Origin: Mucilaginibacter kameinonensis
GTDB lineage: Bacteria; Bacteroidota; Bacteroidia; Sphingobacteriales; Sphingobacteriaceae
Length of the DNA stretch: 64,000 bases
Assembly: GCF_003675385.1 (NCBI RefSeq)
Contig: NZ_RCWZ01000002.1
Location: 1,364,001 to 1,428,000, forward strand
Direction of reading: 5' to 3'
Numbering within the stretch: the stretch's first letter is position 1; each line of letters begins with the position of its first letter. Under the pieces are notes generated by a model. That model was given only the letters and a program-made list of their open reading frames with translations, ran no database searches and was not told the DNA's origin. This document shows, in pieces, positions 1-9,110 of the stretch. The position numbers and the translations under genes are program-made.

Positions 1-589
1 CGCCGGTACGTTGAGTAGCCCATAGTTTAAACATTTTGTCGCCGGCGTGACATTCAAAAAACCAGGGCTTGGAAAATAGCCTTATGGTTTCGGGAGTATT
101 ACGGTAAACTACGGTTGCTGTTTTTGTTTCTTCCTGTTTCCCGGCCAACAGATCTGTATAAGTATGTACCAGTGGTTTGGGATTGGGGTGCACATAAAGC
201 GTTTCATTGTTGATATTTATTACCTTATGATAATGGCAGCAGATAACGAAATCGGCGTTGTTTTCTAAAAAGTCTACCTGTTTTTGCAGCTTATACTCGT
301 TTGTCCAGTAGTCATCGCCTTCGCAAAGTGCTATGTATTTTCCCTTACAATGTGTAATACAATTAATTAAATTTCTATGTGGTCCCGAGTTGGTAGGAGT
401 GGAGATGAGCTTGATCCTGCCAGGATAGGTTTCCGAATAAAATTTAATTATTGATTGTGTTTTATCCGATGAGCAATCGTCGCCAATGATGATGTCAAAC
501 TTAAAGTTGTTTTTTTGCATCAAAAAGCTCTGGATAGCTTCGGCTATAAAGTTCTCATGGTTGTAAGTAATACAACAGATACTCACCAT
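1..589 (-). CDS. Family 2 glycosyltransferase (N-terminal part, cut by window edge)
   Basis: The minus-strand frame begins with ATG at 589 and stays open to the window edge, giving about 196 residues. It starts MVSICCITYNHENF, the typical opening strand of GT2 GT-A folds, followed by IIGDDCSSDKT (nucleotide-binding aspartates) and by CEGDDYW near residue 90, the DXD-like motif used to bind the metal and sugar nucleotide. The start lies 14 bases after the stop of the aminotransferase gene, so it is the last visible gene of the exopolysaccharide operon. The likely role is adding a sugar to a lipid-linked repeat unit in the cytoplasm. Donor and acceptor cannot be told. The C-terminus is missing. 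Confidence 0.88.
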   Translation of the reverse strand, partial: MVSICCITYNHENFIAEAIQSFLMQKNNFKFDIIIGDDCSSDKTQSIIKFYSETYPGRIKLISTPTNSGPHRNLINCITHCKGKYIALCEGDDYWTNEYKLQKQVDFLENNADFVICCHYHKVININNETLYVHPNPKPLVHTYTDLLAGKQEETKTATVVYRNTPETIRLFSKPWFFECHAGDKMFKLWATQRTG

Positions 590-603
590 TACCTCTTCAT
601 CAA

Positions 604-1779
604 TCATACAGATCCATTTACGTTCACGACTGTCACGTTTATTTCAGATTCAATTTTGTCGGTAACCAGGGAGCCAAAATGTTTCGGCTTAACATTGTTA
701 TCGAAATTCTGCGCGCGAAGCAATAGCCTGCAAATGAGATCAAGGTCGGAAAGGGAAAGGGTGTGGTATAACGGCAAACAAACTATTCTTGATGCAATGG
801 AATCGCAAACAGGCATAGGCTGATTTTTTACGTATGGCAATGATGATAGTGAAGGGTAAAAATACCGCCTGCAATAAATTTGGGCCAGTTCAAGCTTTGC
901 CTTGCTTTGGTGCATCAGTGCTTCACTTTCAAAAATAATAGGGAAGTATGCGTAGTTGTAATCCTGCTCATTTTCAAGTTTCTGGAACTGAACGTTCAGG
1001 TTGCTCAAACGCTGCAGATATTGCTCATACAAATACTTCCTTTTCTTAAGTATTTCATCAACATGGCGCAGGTTGCACAAGCCCATTGCCGCATGGAATT
1101 CGCTGTTTTTTGCGTTGATCCCTTCCTCAGAGAAGGTATCTACTCCTGAATAACCGAAGTTACGCATCAGAGCCATCGTCCTTAACAATTCCGGATCCTG
1201 GGTAAACACTGCGCCACCTTCAATGGTGTGGTATAATTTGGTTGAGTGAAAACTGGTTACGCTGATATCGCCATATTCAAACACCGAGCGGTTTTTATAA
1301 AAAGTGCCAAAGCAATGTGCCGCATCATATATCACTTTTAAGTTATGCTTATCGGCAATAGCTTGTATAGCTGTAATATCGCAAGGGTTACCAAAAACGT
1401 GTGTAGCTAATATTGCTGTAGTTCTTGGAGTAATTGCCGCTTCAATCTTAGATGGATCGATGTTTAGCGTACCCGGATCAATATCCACAAATACCGGCTC
1501 ACAGCCTTGCCATACAATAGTGCTTGTAGTGGCAACAAATGAAAATGGCGTTGTGATAATTTCCCCGCTTATATTAAGCGCTTTAATAGCCAACTGTAAT
1601 GCTATTGTACCATTTGTAACAAACAGCATATGGCTTACACCCAGGTATTGCTTTAGTTTTAACTCAAGTGTGTTTACAAGCGGGCCATTGTTGGTGAGCC
1701 ATTGTCTTTCCCAGATACTTTTTACGTAAGCTCTGAATTCCTTTTCCGAAGGAAGAAATGGTTTGGTTACAGGAATCAT
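604..1779 (-). CDS. DegT/DnrJ/EryC1/StrS PLP-dependent sugar aminotransferase
   Basis: 391 residues, the normal family length. N-terminal MIPVTKPFLPSEKEF is typical. The PLP-binding lysine is in SFHSTKLYHTIEGGA (about residues 182-196), and the upstream VIYDAAHCFG carries the aspartate that contacts the PLP ring nitrogen. Family members transfer an amino group from glutamate to a keto-sugar nucleotide, so the exopolysaccharide probably contains an amino sugar. Its ATG overlaps the flippase stop as ATGA, indicating translational coupling. The last ~25 residues are not typical of the family core and may be variable tail. The exact sugar product is unknown. Confidence 0.92.
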   Translation of the reverse strand: MIPVTKPFLPSEKEFRAYVKSIWERQWLTNNGPLVNTLELKLKQYLGVSHMLFVTNGTIALQLAIKALNISGEIITTPFSFVATTSTIVWQGCEPVFVDIDPGTLNIDPSKIEAAITPRTTAILATHVFGNPCDITAIQAIADKHNLKVIYDAAHCFGTFYKNRSVFEYGDISVTSFHSTKLYHTIEGGAVFTQDPELLRTMALMRNFGYSGVDTFSEEGINAKNSEFHAAMGLCNLRHVDEILKKRKYLYEQYLQRLSNLNVQFQKLENEQDYNYAYFPIIFESEALMHQSKAKLELAQIYCRRYFYPSLSSLPYVKNQPMPVCDSIASRIVCLPLYHTLSLSDLDLICRLLLRAQNFDNNVKPKHFGSLVTDKIESEINVTVVNVNGSV

Positions 1780-3215
1780 CGTTTTAGGATTAATTGGTTA
1801 AAGTCTTTAATAGCAGATAGCTTAATTAATAAACTGGCTCCATAGTAAACCGCGGTAAATACTATGAGTAATATGCCAATTTGCATAGTAGGGATGAAAA
1901 AATCATTGATCAGGAGCTTATCAAGAAAATAACAGCATAGGCCGATGCCGCCGGCTAATGCTACTGTAGGCAAGATATCCTTTATCTGTTCGGTTACAGG
2001 GTAATTAATTAAACGCCCGCTGTAAATGGAATTAATGTAATAGGCAATCACATTAAAAAATAGCTGGAAATACAGCAGCCCATAAATGCCGAAGGGGATA
2101 AAGCACAGGATACCGATGACACTTAAAACTTTTTTGACAACTTCTAATTTTAAAAACAACGCGCTTTGCCCCATTACTTTTAGCACATTTAAATTGTATG
2201 AGTGCAGCGGGTACATGATGCCTCCTATACACAATAACTGGAAAATCGGAACAGCGGGCAACCATTTGTCTGTTAATAAAATGTGAAATAGTGGTTTGGC
2301 AATGATACACAGCATAATGAGCACCGGCGCATTCCAGAACACTACCTGCTGCATGAGTCTTTTATAAACGTTTTTTAACTGTACCGGGTCGTTTGATATC
2401 TCCGCGAACATGGGGTAAGTAACCTTATTTATAGCTGCCGATATATTGCTGATGGGCAGCTGGCTTATCGAGTCGGCCCGGCTGTAGTAGCCAAGCTGAG
2501 TGGCCGAAAAGAACTTACCGATAATGATCAGGTAGATGTTTTGATAAACAGTATCAATTAGCCCTGATAGCGTCATTTTGTAGCCAAAGTGGATGTGTTT
2601 TCTAAAACACGCTTTATCAAATATTAAGGCCGGTCTCCAGTCTGACGTAATCCAGTGTATAGCTGTTGATAAAAAAGAAGTGCATAAACCCATCCAAACA
2701 AGGCTCCAAACGCCATATCCCAATTCTGCGAGTATGATACCTAAAATGCCGCCACCAATTGCCGAAGGGATTTGAATGTTGGTTTGTTTTTTAAATTTCA
2801 AGTCTTTAACCAGCAGGGTGCTTTGTACTCCAAAAAACGCGTTTATGATTAAAATTAAAGTGTATACGCGCACTACTGAAGTTAACAACGGCTGATGGTA
2901 AAAAGCGGCGATAAGCGGTGCCGTTAAAAAGAGCAATAGATAAAGAATACTGCTACCGATAATGTTGAAATAAAATACAGTTGAGTAATCTCGCTGATTG
3001 GCATCGGTTGTGCGGATCAGCGATGCTGTTAAGCCACCATCCAAAAGGCTGTTGCCTACTGAAATGAAAAGCGACAGCATAGCCAGCAAACCAAATTGTG
3101 ATGGTTCCAGGATCCGGGCAAGGAATATGGATATTCCAAAGCTTACTACTTTTGAACTTAGTTGCTGCCACAAGGCCCATACTATGCCTGATACGGCTCT
3201 TTGTTTATAGTCCAT
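1776..3215 (-). CDS. MOP-superfamily oligosaccharide flippase (WzxC-like)
   Basis: 479 residues, highly hydrophobic, with about 12-14 predicted membrane segments. It opens MDYKQRAVSGIVWALWQQLSSKVVSF and continues with IFLARILEPSQFGLLAM, the signature of polysaccharide transporters of the RfbX/WzxC type. It should move lipid-linked repeat units across the inner membrane. It lies 5 bases after the nucleotide-sugar dehydrogenase and overlaps the aminotransferase by 4 bases. No polymerase (Wzy) is visible in the window; it may lie to the left. Confidence 0.9.
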   Translation of the reverse strand: MDYKQRAVSGIVWALWQQLSSKVVSFGISIFLARILEPSQFGLLAMLSLFISVGNSLLDGGLTASLIRTTDANQRDYSTVFYFNIIGSSILYLLLFLTAPLIAAFYHQPLLTSVVRVYTLILIINAFFGVQSTLLVKDLKFKKQTNIQIPSAIGGGILGIILAELGYGVWSLVWMGLCTSFLSTAIHWITSDWRPALIFDKACFRKHIHFGYKMTLSGLIDTVYQNIYLIIIGKFFSATQLGYYSRADSISQLPISNISAAINKVTYPMFAEISNDPVQLKNVYKRLMQQVVFWNAPVLIMLCIIAKPLFHILLTDKWLPAVPIFQLLCIGGIMYPLHSYNLNVLKVMGQSALFLKLEVVKKVLSVIGILCFIPFGIYGLLYFQLFFNVIAYYINSIYSGRLINYPVTEQIKDILPTVALAGGIGLCCYFLDKLLINDFFIPTMQIGILLIVFTAVYYGASLLIKLSAIKDFNQLILKR

Positions 3216-3220
3216 GATGT

Positions 3221-4519
3221 TTAAAGCCGGGCGTTAGCAACATTTTCTGGTAAAAATGCTTTCAAATCGTATAGTGCAGCATTTGGTTTGCAAAGCGCTT
3301 TCACATCCAGTTCTTTAAACTCTTCGTGGGCAACTGCAAGTAAAACACCATCATAGGTACGGGTTTTTGATTCACCGTTTTCGCAGATGATGCCATACTC
3401 TTTTTTAGCATGTTCCGCGTTGGCCCACGGATCATGGATATGCACTTTTACTTTATATTCTCTCAAACGTTTTACTATATCAATTACGCGGGTATTCCTT
3501 ACGTCAGGGCAGTTTTCTTTAAAGGTGAAGCCAAGTATCAGCACTTCGGCATCGGTTACAGAAGTACCCCGGCAAATCATTTGTTTAATAAACTGATCGG
3601 CAACATAAGCGCCCATCGAGTCGTTGATGCGGCGACCGGCCAGGATAATTTCAGGATGATAACCTGCTTCCTGGGCTTTTTGGGCCAGGTAATAAGGGTC
3701 AACACCTATGCAGTGGCCGCCTACCAAACCGGGCCTGAAATTCAGGAAGTTCCATTTGGTACCTGCCGCTTCCAATACCTTATGGGTATCTATGCCTAAT
3801 TTATTAAAGATCATTGCTAATTCGTTAACGAAGGCGATGTTAATATCGCGCTGAGCATTTTCAATTACTTTGGCTGCTTCAGCTACTTTAATAGAATGAG
3901 CCTTGAATGTGCCGGCAGTAATAACCGATTGATAAAGTTTGTCGATTGTTTCTGCGGCTTCAGGAGTGGAGCCAGAAGTGATCTTCCTGATTTTTGATAC
4001 GGTATGCAGCTTATCGCCAGGATTGATCCTTTCAGGTGAGTAACCTGCAAAAAAGTCGACATTAAAGGTTAAGCCCGATACTTTTTCCAGTATAGGCATA
4101 CACTCATCTTCTGTTACTCCGGGGTATACGGTAGATTCGTAAACTACAATATCATCCTTTTTTAAAACCTTGCCTACCACGCGGCTGGCACTAATTAATG
4201 GGGAAAGGTCAGGGCGGTTGTTTTTATCAACCGGGGTGGGCACTGTTACAATGTAAACAGAACATTGCCTTAATTTTTCAACTTCATCGGTAACGTATAA
4301 CCCGGTAGCGGTTGTGCAAACAGGGGTAATTACCGCGTTTAATTGTTCGGAGTCTATCTCCAGGGTATGGTCGATACCCGATTTGAGCTCATTAATGCGG
4401 TTCACATTAATGTCAAAGCCAATGACCTTGTATTTTTTTGCAAATTCAACTGCCAGGGGCAGGCCTACATAACCAAGACCGATGATGCCTAATTTAGGTT
4501 GGTAATTCTCAATTTTCAT
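3221..4519 (-). CDS. Nucleotide-sugar dehydrogenase (UDP-HexNAc 6-dehydrogenase, TviB/WbpA-like)
   Basis: 432 residues. The N-terminal Rossmann motif [17 protein letters not shown] with VIGFDIN binds NAD. The central catalytic segment is [19 protein letters not shown], with the catalytic cysteine in GGHCIGVDP near residue 268. The C-terminal UDP-binding domain contains [17 protein letters not shown]. The family oxidises C6 of a UDP-sugar to the uronic acid in two NAD-dependent steps. The opening resembles the Vi-antigen TviB group more than UDP-glucose dehydrogenase, so UDP-GlcNAc or UDP-GalNAc is the likelier substrate (inference). The start overlaps the UpxY-like gene by 11 bases. Confidence 0.93.
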   Translation of the reverse strand: MKIENYQPKLGIIGLGYVGLPLAVEFAKKYKVIGFDINVNRINELKSGIDHTLEIDSEQLNAVITPVCTTATGLYVTDEVEKLRQCSVYIVTVPTPVDKNNRPDLSPLISASRVVGKVLKKDDIVVYESTVYPGVTEDECMPILEKVSGLTFNVDFFAGYSPERINPGDKLHTVSKIRKITSGSTPEAAETIDKLYQSVITAGTFKAHSIKVAEAAKVIENAQRDINIAFVNELAMIFNKLGIDTHKVLEAAGTKWNFLNFRPGLVGGHCIGVDPYYLAQKAQEAGYHPEIILAGRRINDSMGAYVADQFIKQMICRGTSVTDAEVLILGFTFKENCPDVRNTRVIDIVKRLREYKVKVHIHDPWANAEHAKKEYGIICENGESKTRTYDGVLLAVAHEEFKELDVKALCKPNAALYDLKAFLPENVANARL

Positions 4520-5069
4520 GATTTCCGCTGATGTTATGAACTGATAAGTTTTGGATTGAAACTCGTGTTACTAAGGCGCAATTGATGGTTTCAAAAACCA
4601 TCAAAACATTTTTGCCCTGAATCTGCAGCACTTTACCCATCTGGTTTACAAGGGCTCCACCTTTTATAGTTACAGTATCGCCAATGCATAAATTCTGGAG
4701 GCTTATAATCTCCATATCTTTATAGCGTATAAGGTTCGCCCTGATCTCGTCAATAACATTGTCCCTAACTATGGCAGGTTTGCCCATGTAGTAAACAAAA
4801 CCTAATACGCCCATGATATAAAGCGCCCGCGACTGCTCATAGGCGTCGACATGAACAAACACATAGGAGCTAAACAGTGGGACGCTGATCTCCTTCTTCC
4901 GGTCGGACCATTGGTTTACTACATCCCTCACAGGACAGTAGCATTCGATGCCGCTTTGCTTTAAAAGCTTGTCCACCTTTTTTTCCCATCGGGGCTTGGT
5001 GTAAATTACAAGCCATTTTTTTTCACGATAGTTTGTCATGCGATGTGCTACTCTTGATTGGGTTTCCAT
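4509..5069 (-). CDS. UpxY-type NusG paralogue (transcription antiterminator)
   Basis: 186 residues. The NusG N-terminal domain is clear: [26 protein letters not shown], then [14 protein letters not shown]-terminal KOW segment follows ([19 protein letters not shown], about residues 128-145). In Bacteroides, UpxY proteins head capsule operons and let RNA polymerase read through the long leader. Here the gene heads the sugar-precursor half of the cluster and follows the 626-bp repeat-bearing gap, the natural place for its target. ATG at 5069 is chosen because it has no competitor upstream; a start at residue 11 (MTNYREKKW) is also possible. Confidence 0.88.
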   Translation of the reverse strand: METQSRVAHRMTNYREKKWLVIYTKPRWEKKVDKLLKQSGIECYCPVRDVVNQWSDRKKEISVPLFSSYVFVHVDAYEQSRALYIMGVLGFVYYMGKPAIVRDNVIDEIRANLIRYKDMEIISLQNLCIGDTVTIKGGALVNQMGKVLQIQGKNVLMVFETINCALVTRVSIQNLSVHNISGNHEN

Positions 5070-5199
5070 AAAGTGAATAAAGTTGGATCGGGTACTTAAG
5101 GCCTACTATAGCTTCGCCAACTCACTCACATGTGCAGGGGTGATGATATTGTGCAGAGGTATGGTAGTTGAAAATTATTGGCCTGGTTGCTTCAATTAT

Positions 5200-5632
5200 T
5201 AGCTGCAAGCCTGGTTGGCTGTGGCTCCGCCAATCCAGTCACATGGTTGGTCGGTTGGTGAAATAATCGAACTAAAGGTTTATAATATTCGCCGGTTTTA
5301 CCCGGATTGTTTTTTTTGTCGCAGTTGCAACTTGCATTGGCTATGGCTCCGCCAATCCAGTCACATGGTTAGGCGGTTTGTAAAAAATATCGAACTATCG
5401 GCTAAAATATTCTCCCATTTTTACCTGATATTTTATTTGTCTCAGCTAAAATTTGCGTCGGCTGCGGCTCCGCCAATCCAGTCACATGGTTAGGCGGTTG
5501 GTAAAAAATGGTCGAACTGTCGGTTTATAATATTCCTCCGGTTTTACGCGGATTGCTTCTTCAAAACATCTGCAACTTACGTCGCTTGTGGCTCCGCCAA
5601 TCCAGTCACATGGAGCCTTGGCATTTAAATAA
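5200..5632. repeat. Four-copy ~122-bp imperfect tandem repeat with an invariant 24-bp core
   Basis: The 24-bp core starting GGCTCCGCCAATCC and ending CACATGG is identical at 5223-5246, 5345-5368, 5466-5489 and 5590-5613, with periods of 122, 121 and 124 bp. Sequence between cores is similar but diverged (conserved pieces: TCGAACT, TTATAATATTC, CCGGTTTTAC). In copies 2 and 3 the core extends into a stem-loop, CCGCCAATCCA / TGGTTAGGCGG with loop GTCACA and two mismatches (5349-5376, 5470-5497). In copy 4 GGCTCC pairs with GGAGCC. The array lies upstream of the UpxY-like gene and downstream of the Wzc gene. Short plus-strand frames here have no support. Confidence 0.85.
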
Positions 5633-5695
5633 AAACGGTCAAACTAAATTTGATACAAATTGCATCAGTCTTATGCTATTGTTAAGAGGCCGCTA

Positions 5696-8029
5696 TCAGC
5701 TACCATAGGCCGATGCATATCCATAACTGCCGTAGGCGTAAGCCGTGCGGTTTTCTTTTTTCGCATCGTTAAACACTACCATAACATTATTTAGTTTTTT
5801 ATTGTCGTAAATATCTCTCAGGATACTTAATTGCTCTGTATTGGTATAGTTATATCGTACAATGTAAATGCTCAGTTCTGCATATTTTGCCAGGCTAAAA
5901 GCATCGGCAACAGCACCAACCGGCGAAGTATCAAGCACGATATAGTCAAACTCGGTTTTACACCATTTAAAAAGCAGGTCGAGCCTTTTATCTGATAGTA
6001 GTTCGGCCGGGTTTATCGTCTTGGTTCCGCTGCCCATCACAAACAGATTTTCAGATTCACTATAAACCTGTACGCAATCGGCCGGAGAATTGGTATTGCC
6101 GGTTAAGAAATCGTTTATACCAAGGCTTTGCTCCAGGTTAATATTTTTGAGCAGATCGGGCTTACGTAAATCAAACTCCATGATCAGTACCCGTTTATTG
6201 AGCATAGCCAGTGTTAAGCCGAGATTGATACTGAAGAAGGTTTTACCTTCGCCTTTCATAGACGATGTGACAAGTATGGTTTTGTGTTGTGTGCCCTGGT
6301 TAAGGAAACCGATATTACTCCTGATATACCTGAACAGTTCTGAAATATTGGTGTTGCTTCCGTTTGATATAACCACCGAGTTTTTGTCTTCGTTGTTGTG
6401 GCATAGTTCGCCTAATATTTTTACACCCTGTATATTCAGCAGGCTGGACTGATCTTTAATTTTTACGCTGAGTTTATCTTTCATGAAGATGAAAATACCC
6501 GGTGTAAATAAGCCCGCTATGATTGCGAATAGATAGGTGAGCTGCGTTTTAGGAAATTCGGCTGTTGGGTTAGCGGCAGGCTTATCAATCAATTGTGATG
6601 ACGGAATTGTAGCTGATAACGACAATGCTGTTTCTTCCCTTTTTTGGAGCAGGTATTGGTATAAATTGGTTTTTACACCTTGTTCCCTGCTGCGTTGTAA
6701 AAGCCCGCGTTCAATTGACGGAACAGAGCGGATCCGGGAATCATACTGTGCAGAATTATCACTAAGTAATTTATGGCTGATAGCAAACCCTTTCTTAATG
6801 TTTTGAAGGTTTTCCAGGATATTAACGCGTAACGCGGATATCTGGTTACTTAGGTTTTGCACAAGCGGGTTCTCAAGATTAGCACTGGTAAGCATACGGT
6901 TGCGCTCCAATTGCAAGTCGTTGAAACGGCTAACCAACGTATTTAATGAGGGGTCTTTTAATCCCATGGTGCTGGGTACCGCATTATATTGATTAGCCGA
7001 GCTTTTTAAATAAGTTTCAATGGATTTTATTATACCCAACTGCGTGTTTGATTCTTCAATTAACTGGTTATACTCTGCAGATTTTGTAATGTTTACCTGT
7101 GTACTTGCATTGATCTCTGCAGCACCATTATGTTGTTTGAAAGTTTCGATATCGCCTTCGGTAAATGACAGGTCGTGTTCAAGATCGTTTAACCTTTTAT
7201 CGATAAACAATATGGTATTTACCGCAGTAACGTTTTTCTTAACAACATTTTCGGCGTTGTAAGTTGATATGATGTTGTTTAAAATATCGACACCTCTTTC
7301 AGGTACGGCATCAACCAGGCTTAACGTTAATGTATTTGATTCTTTAATAACCGGATTAACTTGCAGTAACCCTGCACTATATGACGAGGCCAGATTGGTG
7401 AGGTTTTTAAATTGAATTAGTATTGGAGTTTCGCTATCAATGCGTGCCGGGCCTTTTTCTACTTTGAACGAATAATCTTTATGCCTGATCATCTGGTTAT
7501 AGCTGTAGATCCAGGACTTGTTTTCATCCTTAAGCACAAATTTATCCTGCGTATATGGTTGCAGGTACAGTTTTTTTGCATACCCGATTTTGTTGATCTG
7601 GTTTATGGTGACAGTAAAAGGCCGCTCAACTCCATAAAGCTCTTTTGTCGTAAATCCACTTTCGTCAAAAAAAGAAGTTTCCATGTGGAGTTTTGATAGA
7701 ACCTTGTATATGAGGTCTTTTGACCGTAAAACTTCCATCTCATTGTCAACGGTTTTAGTTTCCTGGAACATATTCAGGTCGCTGAAAGCGGTAGCTTTTA
7801 GAATACCGTCGCCCTTTTTATCGTCAGGTATTTGGAGGGTACTTGTTATTTTGTATAGGGGGGTAACATAGTTTAAGTAAGTCCATGCGGCAGCTATGCA
7901 GACAACCATACTGATCAGGAATAAATACCAGCCGCTTAAATAAGGCGTAAGATTGTTCCTGAATTTGTTGCCTGGTAGAGGCTCTCTCAAAATAAAATTG
8001 TTATCCATATCACCAATGTTAGGTATCAC
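5696..8029 (-). CDS. Wzc-like polysaccharide co-polymerase / BY tyrosine autokinase
   Basis: 777 residues, full length for the family. A first membrane segment lies near residues 34-54. The periplasmic Wzz region contains GNVR-like coiled coil (residues ~270-470). A second membrane segment lies near 510-530. The cytoplasmic BY-kinase has Walker A SSMKGEGKT near 588, Walker A' MEFDLRKPDLL and Walker B DYIVLDTSPVG. The C-terminal tyrosine cluster (TAYAYGSYGYASAYGS) is the autophosphorylation tail. With Wza it controls chain length and export of the exopolysaccharide. It lies 12 bases after the Wza gene. Both domains are in one polypeptide, as in Gram-negative Wzc. Confidence 0.94.
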   Translation of the reverse strand: MIPNIGDMDNNFILREPLPGNKFRNNLTPYLSGWYLFLISMVVCIAAAWTYLNYVTPLYKITSTLQIPDDKKGDGILKATAFSDLNMFQETKTVDNEMEVLRSKDLIYKVLSKLHMETSFFDESGFTTKELYGVERPFTVTINQINKIGYAKKLYLQPYTQDKFVLKDENKSWIYSYNQMIRHKDYSFKVEKGPARIDSETPILIQFKNLTNLASSYSAGLLQVNPVIKESNTLTLSLVDAVPERGVDILNNIISTYNAENVVKKNVTAVNTILFIDKRLNDLEHDLSFTEGDIETFKQHNGAAEINASTQVNITKSAEYNQLIEESNTQLGIIKSIETYLKSSANQYNAVPSTMGLKDPSLNTLVSRFNDLQLERNRMLTSANLENPLVQNLSNQISALRVNILENLQNIKKGFAISHKLLSDNSAQYDSRIRSVPSIERGLLQRSREQGVKTNLYQYLLQKREETALSLSATIPSSQLIDKPAANPTAEFPKTQLTYLFAIIAGLFTPGIFIFMKDKLSVKIKDQSSLLNIQGVKILGELCHNNEDKNSVVISNGSNTNISELFRYIRSNIGFLNQGTQHKTILVTSSMKGEGKTFFSINLGLTLAMLNKRVLIMEFDLRKPDLLKNINLEQSLGINDFLTGNTNSPADCVQVYSESENLFVMGSGTKTINPAELLSDKRLDLLFKWCKTEFDYIVLDTSPVGAVADAFSLAKYAELSIYIVRYNYTNTEQLSILRDIYDNKKLNNVMVVFNDAKKENRTAYAYGSYGYASAYGS

Positions 8030-8041
8030 TAAAACTGTATT

Positions 8042-8800
8042 TTATCTTCTTAAAAGTACTGCTGCCAATACAGCCAGGGCTGATATTGATGCTACTACTA
8101 TAGGTGCCAGGCGTGTGTTCTGGCTATATTCAACTGCTTTTGATTTATCAGGTTCCACGTAAACAATATCATTTTGTTTAAGGTTGAAATAAGGCGAATC
8201 CATTGATTCAACTTTATTAAGGTTAAGGCGGTTCATGGTCTTGTGCCCGTTTTCGGTACGGATCACCAGCACGTTGTCCCTTTTTCCGTAAACTGTCATA
8301 TCGCCTGCCATTCCTAATGCTTCAAGTAAGTTTACATTTTCATCAGTTATCACAAATGTTGATGGTTTGTTTACCTCGCCAATTACACTTATTTTAAAGT
8401 TTAAAAGCTGGATATCAACTACCGGGCTTTTAACAAAGGCCGATAACCTTTTTGCAACTTCGGCCTGGGCCTCTTCAATGGTTTGTCCTTCTATTTTATA
8501 GTCGCCTATAAGGGGTAAATTCACGATGCCATTTTCATTTACTTTATATCCGCCGCGGGTTGAGGTATTGCCCGTTGTAGCATTTTTGTTTCCGTTAAAA
8601 AGTAAATTTGATTCGGGGTTTAAGCTGTTAACAGTTACATTTATAATGTCTTTCTGATGAATAATTACTGCTCCGCCCATGTTATTATTTACTGCACCTG
8701 TGTTAGCCATGTTACTGAAATAAACGAGGTCGCGTTTAGCGGCACACCCGGTCATCAACAGTAAGGCTGCAAGAAAACAGTATGTGTTAAATTTTTTCAT
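8042..8800 (-). CDS. Wza-like polysaccharide export outer-membrane lipoprotein
   Basis: 252 residues. The N-terminal lipobox is LLLMTGCAAKRD (Cys about residue 19). The Poly_export and SLBB domains span roughly residues 45-205: VIIHQKDIINVTV, GIVNLPLIGDYKIEGQTIEEAQAEV, ISVIGEVNKPSTFVI, NLLEALGMAGDMTVYGKR. A hydrophobic helix (PIVVASISALAVLAAVLL) at the C-terminus fits insertion in the outer membrane. It is the first gene of the exopolysaccharide cluster and should form the export channel. Bacteroidetes versions are shorter than E. coli Wza, as here. Confidence 0.92.
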   Translation of the reverse strand: MKKFNTYCFLAALLLMTGCAAKRDLVYFSNMANTGAVNNNMGGAVIIHQKDIINVTVNSLNPESNLLFNGNKNATTGNTSTRGGYKVNENGIVNLPLIGDYKIEGQTIEEAQAEVAKRLSAFVKSPVVDIQLLNFKISVIGEVNKPSTFVITDENVNLLEALGMAGDMTVYGKRDNVLVIRTENGHKTMNRLNLNKVESMDSPYFNLKQNDIVYVEPDKSKAVEYSQNTRLAPIVVASISALAVLAAVLLRR

Positions 8801-8853
8801 CTCAATAGTTTAGAAGGTTAGGAAACTGGTTTCAACTGGTTAAATTGATTAAT

Positions 8854-8861
8854 CAAATTTA
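8854..8861 (-). promoter_or_regulatory. Candidate -7 box for the exopolysaccharide operon
   Basis: TAAATTTG on the minus strand matches the Bacteroidetes -7 consensus TAnnTTTG and lies 54-61 bases upstream of the wza-like ATG. No clear TTTG -33 box is found at the usual spacing, so this is a motif match only. Confidence 0.3.
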
Positions 8862-8928
8862 TCTATTTGGGTATTGATAGTATACGCTTTTGGGCGATTG
8901 CCGCTTTTTTGTAAACCTGTATCTTAAC

Positions 8929-8947
8929 CTTTACAGAACCTGTAAAG
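8929..8947. promoter_or_regulatory. Inverted repeat upstream of the exopolysaccharide operon
   Basis: CTTTACAG-AAC-CTGTAAAG is a perfect 8-bp inverted repeat with a 3-base spacer, 129 bases upstream of the wza-like start and about 70 bases upstream of the candidate -7 box. A further half-site (GTGTAAAGG) lies just beyond. The geometry fits a dimeric regulator site; the regulator is unknown. Confidence 0.4.
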
Positions 8948-9052
8948 CGCTCTTGCAAGCATGTGTAAAGGGTTGAGAAAAAAGTGTTTTTTTGTGGTTT
9001 TTTCGGCCACATTTTTCATACAATTGGGTTACAATACAAAGGAATTGTAAAT

Positions 9053-9083
9053 AAAAAAAGCAGACCTAAGCCTGCTTTTTTTT
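9053..9083 (-). terminator. Rho-independent terminator of glmS
   Basis: Read on the minus strand, A-rich sequence and GCAG are followed by an 8-base loop, CTGC and a run of seven Ts, 28 bases past the glmS stop. Because the arms carry A/T tracts on both sides, it could work in both directions, but no plus-strand gene ends here. Confidence 0.75.
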
Positions 9084-9110
9084 ACGGATTGTTTGGTTAA
9101 TTGATATGAA

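Noticed and set aside
5223..5613. CRISPR-like array.
   Set aside because: Only four repeats at ~122-bp period, the spacers are similar to one another, and no cas genes are present.
5215..5708. Short plus-strand frames over the repeat array.
   Set aside because: They reflect the repeat itself (the same peptide piece recurs each period) and have no start context or domain.
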